A stretch of DNA of 5,961 nt, from contig JACQYP010000058.1 in the NCBI GenBank assembly GCA_016208205.1, positions 1 to 5,961 on the forward strand, in the 5' to 3' direction. A program made the position numbers and the translations under genes. Positions 1 to 5,961 of the stretch are shown piece by piece. The DNA is from Candidatus Desantisiibacteriota bacterium (lineage in GTDB: Bacteria > UBA9089 > CG2-30-40-21). The first letter of the stretch is position 1. Each line of letters starts with the position of its first letter. Below the pieces are notes generated by a model. That model saw only the letters and a list, made by a program, of their open reading frames with translations, was not told where the DNA came from and searched no databases.

Positions 1-2034
1 CAATTCACCCACCATACCCCAAACCGGTGAAACCTCATAGATGTTAGAGAAGATAACCAGACGATCATCATCTACCTCGCCTGACCTGACGCCCCTTGCA
101 ACTACTGTTGTTGTGCCGCAAGGTTGTACATTAATGGTTAAGGTAGTTGCGAAGTAGCCTGAGTAATCTGTAACCGTTGTTGACCTTGTCTTTGTCCAGC
201 CAAGGTCAATGGCGATTGGTTCGGTTGCCCCATAACCAGTGCCTTGAACTGTAATTGTCGTTCCAACTGAGCCACGGAATGGTGAAACCGTGATAATGTT
301 TGAATAGATACACAATGCTGCTCGTGATACCTCACCAGAAACAAGCCCGGTAGCTACAATAGTCGTTGTCCCACATGGCTGAGTGTCAAGTGTCCAGCTC
401 GTATTAAACTCACCTGTGGCATTAGTTAATACCTGCCCAATGGTTCGAGTATAGCCAAAGTCAATCCTGATATTCTCACTCCCGCTATAACCATTACCGG
501 CTACGGTAATTATTGTCCCCACCGTTGCCCTTGTTGGGGTTACAAGGATAATGTTTGACCTTACCAGTAATGTCTTTTCTGCACTCGTTTGGGAAACAAG
601 CCCGGCTGCGGTTATGGTTGTTGTCCCAAAGGTTTGCGTATCAATGGTAAACGATGCCTCAAAGTAACCGCGGTTATCGGTTGTTACAGAGGTCATGGTT
701 ATAACCTTCCCAAAGTCAACACGGATACCCTCTCCTGCCCAGTAACCATTACCAATAACAAGTATTGGTGTGCCAACTGTGCCCTGCCCTGGTGAGACAA
801 CCACAATATTAGTAAGAATCTCAAATCTCCTTAATTCATCCTGTTGGCAATTAAGCCCATAAGCTATCACGCTTGCGGTTCCGCCAGACTGAGTATCTAC
901 TGTAAAGGTAGTCGTAAATTCACCGGCAGCATTGCTTGTTACTGTTGTAATCGTCTTATTTATGCCCAGACTTATTCGTACTGTCTCAGAACCGCTATAA
1001 CCATCGCCAATAATGGTAACTATTGTTCCTACAGAGCCAAAGGTTGGCTTAAATGTAGTTACATGCACTTGAGCCGTAAATGTGGCATAACCCTTTTCAT
1101 TGTTCTCCATGTCAGTAGCCAGTATTCTGTTTGGACCATTAACCTGTGCATCAGCTGTAAAGGTATAAATAAATGTACCGTCTTCCTCTGTTATTGGCAG
1201 TGGTGAAATGATTGCATTTGTAGTACCAAAATCAACCCTTATTTGATCACGCCTTCCAAACCCTGTGCCATTAATGGTAATTGGTGTGCCGATTGTCCCT
1301 GCCATTGGTGTTGACTGTGCAATAGCTGCATGGAGATAGAAGAGTCTCGTATCCCGCTCAAGGCTGGTCCTACCAATAACCACCACTGTCTTTGTCCCTG
1401 AAACCTGGGTATTAACCGTAAAGGTTGTACTGAATGCACCTGTTATATCTGTATATATATCAATAATTTCAACAGTAGCACCAAAGTCAATCTTCATCTG
1501 CTCTGTTGGATTATAACCATTAGCCACTAAGGTAATAATCATTCCTACTGATCCTCGAGTCGGGGTAAGTGTAGTAATATTAGCATATATCGTTACGCTG
1601 CTATATACCTTCTCGCCGGTAGTCAGACCCTGTGCAGTAATGGTTGTTGGTCCACGAACCTGTGTATCAATGGTAAATGTTGTTATGAACTCACCACTGC
1701 TATTTGCCTTGATCATACCTATTGATGGTGTTGTGCCAAAATCAATTTGAATGAATTCACCTGTATTATCGCCATACCCATTACCGGCTAAGGTAATGAT
1801 TGTTCCGACCGTACCCTTTGTTGGTGAGGTCAGGATGATATTTGCCTTGATACAATAAAGTCCTGCAGCAACCTCTCCTGTAGATAGTCCATTAGCTATT
1901 ACTGTAGTTGTTCCATAGGCTTGAGTGTCAACCGTAAATATTGAGACTATTTCGCCAATGACATTAGCTGTAACCTGGGACATGGATGCCTTCTTGCCAA
2001 AATCAACCTTAATTGCCTCGCTTAATCCATACCC
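1..2034 (-). repeat. Repeat sub-array C: units 17-24, diverged IPT/TIG-like units, last one cut by the window edge
   Basis: The units are U17 1780-2034, U18 1519-1779, U19 1264-1518, U20 1003-1263, U21 748-1002, U22 493-747, U23 238-492 and U24 1-237 (79 residues, incomplete). Complete units are 85 or 87 residues. They keep GY..(S/T)E.I.(I/V)DFG, TFTVDTQ or TFTIDTQ, GTTT(I/V), SNI and VTPTRG(S/T)VGT. U18 carries a two-residue insertion near its start (GYGDNTGEFIQIDFG). U20 is unusual: GFGRRDQ at the start, TADAQVNGPNRI in place of the GTTT strand, and TFKPTFGSVGT at the end. U24 ends VSPVWGMVGEL, still consistent with the start of another IPT-type domain, so the array probably continues past the window. 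Confidence 0.88.
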
Positions 2035-5000
2035 ATTACCATAAACCGTAACAAAGCTACCCACCGTTCCCTTGCTTGGGGTAACAGCTGTAATATTAGA
2101 GTAGATAACCATCGAGCTATAAGCCTTTGGATTCTCGCTTGTCTGTGCACTCGGATAGCTATAGACAAATATTTGGGTACTACCTGCTGGTTGAGCATCT
2201 ACTGTAAAGGTTGTTGCAAACGAACCATAGCTTGAGGCATACACTGTATTTGGTTGGATGATAGCCGCATTAATTCCAAGCCTCATTCTGATATTTTCAG
2301 AAGCAGTAAACCCTGTACCCATAATATATATTGGTGTTCCAACCGTTGCCCTTGTTGGCGTAATTGATGTTGAACCAAACTCAAGCAGCAATTGCTCGCC
2401 AACACCATAGCCATTACCAGAGACAGTAATCATGGCTCCAACCGTTCCCTTATTTGGTGTAACCATAATCACATTTCCGCGTATGTATAGCGTTGTCTCT
2501 GCAGAAATACCATTAGCCTTTGTTTCTCTTACCAGAACAGTTGTTGTTCCATACACCTGGGTATCAATGGTAAATGTAGTACTAAATGTCCCATTGCTTG
2601 AGGTTAATATCCCTGCCACACTCGGTGTTATACCAAAGTCCACCTTAATTGGTTCCTTGTTTGAGAAGCCCTCGCCATAAACCCGCACAACCCTGCCCAC
2701 TGTTCCGCTTGTTGGCGTAACAAATACCTTGCCGGTTATAACAAATATCGCCTCTGCGATTTGACCAGAATCCAGTCCTTCAGCAAGTATCCGGACATTT
2801 CCTGCCGGCTGGGTATTAACTGTAAATACAATGGTAAATGAGCCATTTTCTGATGTTACTTTTTCACACATACTTCGACTGATACCAAAGTCAACCCGAA
2901 TCATCTCAAGCTCATCAAACCCATTACCGGAAACCGTAACTATTGTCCCAACCGTACCTGAATTGGGTGTTACCTGCCAAATACTGGACCAGATATTAGC
3001 ATAGATATTCACACCACTGTTTGATGATTCCCCACTTATCCTACCAATAGCTTCTACAGTCGTTGTCCCACATTTCTGCGTATCAACCGTAAATACCAGG
3101 GTAAATACCCCGCCACCATCTGTCATAACCGTTGTAATTGGTAATGTTTTGCCAAGATTAACATCAATTGGTTCTGTGTCACCATAGCCATTACCAATCA
3201 AGGTAATTGGTGTGCCAACCGTTGCCTTTATTGGTGTCATACTTACTATATTACTAAAAATAACAAACCTTGAACTACTCAGCTCTCCGCTTTCCAGACC
3301 ACTTATTGCCACTGTTTTTGTCCCACAACTCTGAGTATCAATGGTAAAATTAGACAAAACCTTGCCATAGGTTGAAGAGGTTACAATAGCCATGGATGTT
3401 GTTGTCCCAAAATCAACCCTTATTGGTTCAGCATTACCATACCCTGTTCCAAGAACATTAACCATTGTCCCCACACTACCACGGGACGGTGTTACCTGAA
3501 CAACATTGGAAACTATGGTAAAGTCTTTGATTGGTCTAACATTAGATATTAGACCATAAGCACCTATCTCTGTTATACCATACTCCTGTGTATTAACCAC
3601 AAATGTAGCCTTGAACACACCATTGGCTAATGCCGTAGTTTGAGTAATCCCATAATTCCAGCCAAAGTCAATCCTGACTCCCTCGTTTGCTTGATACCCC
3701 CTGCCCTCAATACTGACCATGGTGCCCACGCTGCCTTTAGTTGGGGTGACAATAACTATCTGAGGCACAATAGCAAAGTATGTATATGCATATTCATTAC
3801 TTGACATTCCAGTTGCAGATACTGTATTTGAACCCATGGGCTGGGTATCGGTGGTAAAGGTAATATCAAATGAGCCGTATTCATCACTCAAGCAGGAGAC
3901 AAGGCTCATGGTTTTACCAAAATCAATCTTTACCTGCTCATTACCGGCATAGCCATTGCCCTTGACATTGATAACTATGGTCGCATAACCCTCTGTTGGT
4001 GTAATTTCAATGATATTGGCAAATATTCTAAATGGTCTGTCATCTGTATCTCCTGTAGCCATACCAATAGCCACAATCGTCTTTGTCCCGGCTACCTGAG
4101 TATCAACGGTAAATATCGTATTGAATACACCGTCACTGTTTGCAGTAGCTATTGTTCGGGTATTTGCTGCTCCAAAATCAATCCTGATATTTTCGTTGGC
4201 ACCATATCCATTACCGGTCACGCTAACCGGTGTACCTACTGAGCCAATTATTGGGGTTACCTGAGTAATCTCACCACAGATACGGAATTGATATGTGCCG
4301 CTTAAACCGGATGTATTGCTTCTGCCAATAATCGTTACTGTGCCTGATGGTTGAATGTCAACAACAAATGTTGTTGCAAAGCTGCCCATTTGAGAAACAT
4401 CCTGTGATTTGACTAATTTGATATCATTTGTCTTACCAAAGCTGATATATACCTTATCCCCTCCAGCATATCCATTACCAAACACATTAATCATTGTGCC
4501 GACTGAGCCGGTCTTTGGTTCAATATTATAGATGGCAGGCAGGATGTATATATTGGTTGTATCATAACAGGATGCACTCCTTGCCACAACCGTAGTTGTT
4601 CCTAACACTTGAGTATCAACGGTAAATGGAATGTTAAACACTCCGTCTGCTTGCGGATAACCATTTGTAATAGCATTGGTCAACCCGAAATCAACAGTAA
4701 TCTCCTGCCCAACACCATAGCCTGTGCCACTGACCGTGATGATACTTCCAACCGTTGCCTGTGCAGGCGTAATCCCGATAATCTCACCAATGATAACAAA
4801 CCTATTCCTGCTTATCAATCCGCTGCTTGCCCCTGTAGCCACAATGGTTCTTGTCCCTTGAGGCTGGGTATCGACTGTAAGAACAGCCACAAAGGCACCG
4901 TTAGACTCAACCGTACTTGAGGTAATAGATGTTGTCCGGCCAAAGTCAATACTAACCATCTCTCCAGCCTGATACCCTTGTCCCGAAACCGTTACAAGGC

Positions 5001-5961
5001 TACCAACTGTGCCAGCTGTTGGTATCACGCTGTACATCTCCGGCTCAATGTAGAATGTATTCATAGCCACACTTACACCGCTGGCAATAATAGTTGTAGT
5101 TCCATATTTCTGGACATCAACTGTCCAGCTTGTGGTGAATGAGCCATAAGTGCTTGCCTGTGCCTGCTGAATGTTATTATTGGTACCAAAATTAACGGTA
5201 ACAACCTCACCTGCGGCATAACCTGTGCTGTAAATCGTAACTATTGTGCCAACGCTGCCGGATGTTGGCAGGACACTGACAACCTGCGGTGTGATAAAGA
5301 AGCGGTTACCGGCACTTGCGACACCACCAGCTGTAATGGTTGTGGTACCATATGCCTGGACATCAACGGTAAAGCTGCAAGTAAGTGATCCGTTCGCACT
5401 TGCCTTTGCCTGCTGGATGTTATTATTGGTGCCAAAACTAACGGTAACAGTATCACTTGCGGCATAGCCTGTGCTGTCCATCGTAACAATCGTGCCAACA
5501 CTCCCCTGTGTTGGCGTAACGCTGACCACCTGCGGAAAGATAAAGAAGCGATTGTCGGCACTTGAGATACCACTGGCAATAATGGTTGTGGTGCCATACT
5601 GCTGGACATCAACTGTAAAGCTTGTGGTAAATGAACCCTGTGTGCTGGCAACTGCTGTCTGAATGGTAGCATTGGTGCCAAAGGCTACGGTAATATTATC
5701 ACCCGCGGCATAGCCTGTGCTGTAAATCGTAACTATCGTGCCAACACTGCCTGTTGCTGGTATAACGCTAACCACCTGTGGTATAATAAAGAATCTGTTG
5801 TTTGCACTTGAGATACCGCCAGCAGTAATGGTTGTGGTGCCATATGCCTGGACATCAACCGTAAAGCTTGTGGTAAACGAACCATTCGTGCTGGCAACTG
5901 CCTGTTGAATGGTAGCATTGGTGCCAAAGGCTACGGTAATGTTATCTCCTGTGGCATAGCC
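1..5961 (-). CDS. Giant IPT/TIG (Ig-like) repeat protein, internal fragment, open at both ends
   Basis: All 1987 codons of this minus-strand frame were read and none is a stop. Both ends run off the window, so neither start nor stop can be assigned. In-frame ATG codons occur, but only inside repeats with homologous sequence before them. The protein is 23 repeat units plus a partial 24th. Each unit has a P..G(S/T)VGT.(V/I)T(V/I).G.G(Y/F) stretch, an FG turn, a G.F.T.FTV(D/N).Q strand pair and a GTTT(I/V).A.G strand. These fit the IPT/TIG immunoglobulin-like fold, whose usual length of about 85 residues matches. Composition is rich in Thr, Val, Gly, Ile and Ser, with about 12 Cys in 1987 residues, typical of extracellular beta-rich repeat proteins. 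No transmembrane segment, signal peptide, enzyme motif or anchor is visible. An extracellular stalk or adhesin is inferred from family habit only. Other Ig-like families such as Big or cadherin fit the PxxG..GT motif less well. Confidence 0.93.
2035..2313 (-). repeat. Unit 16: longest repeat, 93 residues with an enlarged loop
   Basis: The unit follows the truncated unit 15 and is the longest in the window. It starts GFTASENIRMRLG, where the normal DFG is replaced by RLG. It keeps YGSFATTFTVDAQ and then has PAGSTQIFVYS in place of the usual GTTT(I/V).A.G strand. The extra length falls in two places: a few residues before YGSF, and a polar stretch after the GTTT-equivalent strand (SYPSAQTSENPKAYSS). 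It ends with the normal VTPSKGTVGSFVTVYGN. It is still recognisable as the same fold. Confidence 0.85.
2314..2412 (-). repeat. Unit 15: 33-residue truncated repeat lacking the middle of the domain
   Basis: The unit opens normally with GYGVGEQ and LLLEFGSTS, then jumps directly to ITPTRATVGTP and IYIMGT, the end of a normal unit. About 50 residues are missing: the G.F, FTVDTQ, GTTTI and ATG..SG strands. The frame is intact on both sides. Read in the likely structural phase, one domain has only its first strands before the next begins. Its PTRATVGT segment matches unit 22, and 17 bases are identical between 2342-2358 and 521-537. This looks like an in-frame deletion between two repeats. A short linker kept on purpose is an alternative. 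Confidence 0.88.
2413..4977 (-). repeat. Repeat sub-array B: units 5-14, diverged 83-89-residue IPT/TIG-like units
   Basis: The units are U5 4723-4977, U6 4474-4722, U7 4210-4473, U8 3955-4209, U9 3700-3954, U10 3445-3699, U11 3190-3444, U12 2923-3189, U13 2671-2922 and U14 2413-2670. Their lengths are 85, 83, 88, 85, 85, 85, 85, 89, 84 and 86 residues. Typical signals are GY(G/A)..E.(I/V).(I/V)DFG, FTVDTQ..GTTT(I/V), ATG..SGE and (V/I)TPT.GSVGT. Unit boundaries are set at the GY/GF glycine for convenience. The structural domain probably begins about 17 residues earlier, at the I..VTP strand. Divergence is far greater than in units 1-4, with mainly the structural Gly, Phe, Pro and Thr positions kept. 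Confidence 0.88.
2923..3189 (-). repeat. Unit 12: repeat with a short local duplication before the VTP strand
   Basis: This unit is 89 residues against a usual 85. The four extra residues lie in the linker just before the next domain, which reads YANIWSSIWQVTPN where most units have a single NI..VTP. The two I-W steps look like a very short local tandem duplication. It also carries one of the four cysteines in the Q.CGTTT position (KCGTTTV, codon at 3070-3072). Confidence 0.75.
4978..5961 (-). repeat. Repeat sub-array A: units 1-4, four near-identical 246-bp copies
   Basis: The units are U1 5716-5961, U2 5470-5715, U3 5224-5469 and U4 4978-5223, each exactly 82 codons. They share GYA..D or GYAAGE, then (A/S/N)FGTN, S(F/W)TVDVQ, YGTTTI and PQVVSV or a variant. 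By my alignment U1 and U2 agree at 69 of 82 residues, and U1 and U3 at 64 of 82. DNA identity is also high: 35 bases are identical between 5906-5940 and 5660-5694, exactly one 246-base period apart. The constant length and similarity mark this as the most recently expanded part of the array. It differs from the rest in having DVQ in place of DTQ and ST or SGQ before the next GY. U4 is transitional: it has lost the NRFFI.PQVV stretch and ends in TVSGQ, like the later units. Confidence 0.9.

Noticed and set aside
844..1206. Plus-strand open frame of 120 codons, rich in Cys and Tyr
   Set aside because: It lies wholly antisense to the continuous repeat frame. Its odd composition is what the complement of Thr/Val/Gly codons gives (TGT, TAC, TGC), and it has no family motif.
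2432..2680. Plus-strand frame of 82 codons, rich in Val and Pro
   Set aside because: It is antisense to unit 14. There is no convincing ribosome binding site, and the composition follows from the complementary repeat.
5246..5662. Two plus-strand frames, 5246-5467 and 5471-5662, resembling each other
   Set aside because: They are shadows of units 2 and 3. Their similarity comes from the underlying 246-base repeat, not from a gene pair.
5241..5681. Minus-strand open frame of 146 codons in another frame, with repeated MAP/QLPA and QPLLP segments
   Set aside because: It is out of frame with the IPT repeat protein. Because the repeats are 246 bases, a multiple of three, any shadow frame repeats too. 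A similar shadow at 5733-5927 is the same effect.
4978..5961. Regular 246-bp DNA repeats considered as a CRISPR-like or satellite array
   Set aside because: There is no short repeat and spacer pattern. Every unit translates in the same open frame with conserved protein motifs, so these are protein-domain repeats.
1..5961. In-frame ATG codons as possible starts of shorter genes
   Set aside because: Each lies within a repeat that has homologous coding sequence directly upstream. No spacing, promoter or Shine-Dalgarno evidence separates a new gene.

Overview
The window lies entirely inside one very large minus-strand gene. In the minus-strand frame whose codons fill the window exactly (1987 codons from 5961 down to 1), I translated every codon and found no stop. 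The encoded protein enters at the high-coordinate end and leaves at the low-coordinate end. Its true start and stop are both outside the window, so at least about 200 kDa of it is internal repeat. No promoter, ribosome binding site, terminator, RNA gene, mobile element or CRISPR array can be supported. No stretch is non-coding.

The protein is a tandem array of 24 related units, mostly 82-89 residues each. Each unit carries P..G(S/T)VGT.(V/I)T(V/I).G.G(Y/F), then (V/I)(D/x)FG, then G.F.T.FTV(D/N).Q..GTTT(I/V). This is the signature of an IPT/TIG-type immunoglobulin-like domain, as found in bacterial cell-surface and secreted proteins. The likeliest role is a long extracellular rod or adhesin-like stalk, but the terminal domains that would define the function are missing.

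From the N-terminal side, units 1-4 (5961-4978) are exactly 82 residues (246 bp) each and close to one another in sequence, so they look recently amplified. Units 5-14 (4977-2413) are 83-89 residues and well diverged. Unit 15 (2412-2314) is a 33-residue remnant that has lost the middle of the domain. Unit 16 is the longest at 93 residues. Units 17-24 (2034-1) return to about 85-87 residues, and unit 24 is cut by the window edge. Every length difference is a multiple of three bases, so the frame has been kept through all of these rearrangements.

The sequence looks bacterial, at roughly mid-40s % GC by eye. Giant IPT/TIG repeat proteins of this kind are known from uncultivated candidate phyla, planctomycetes and other environmental bacteria. 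The window has no marker that would place the organism more precisely.
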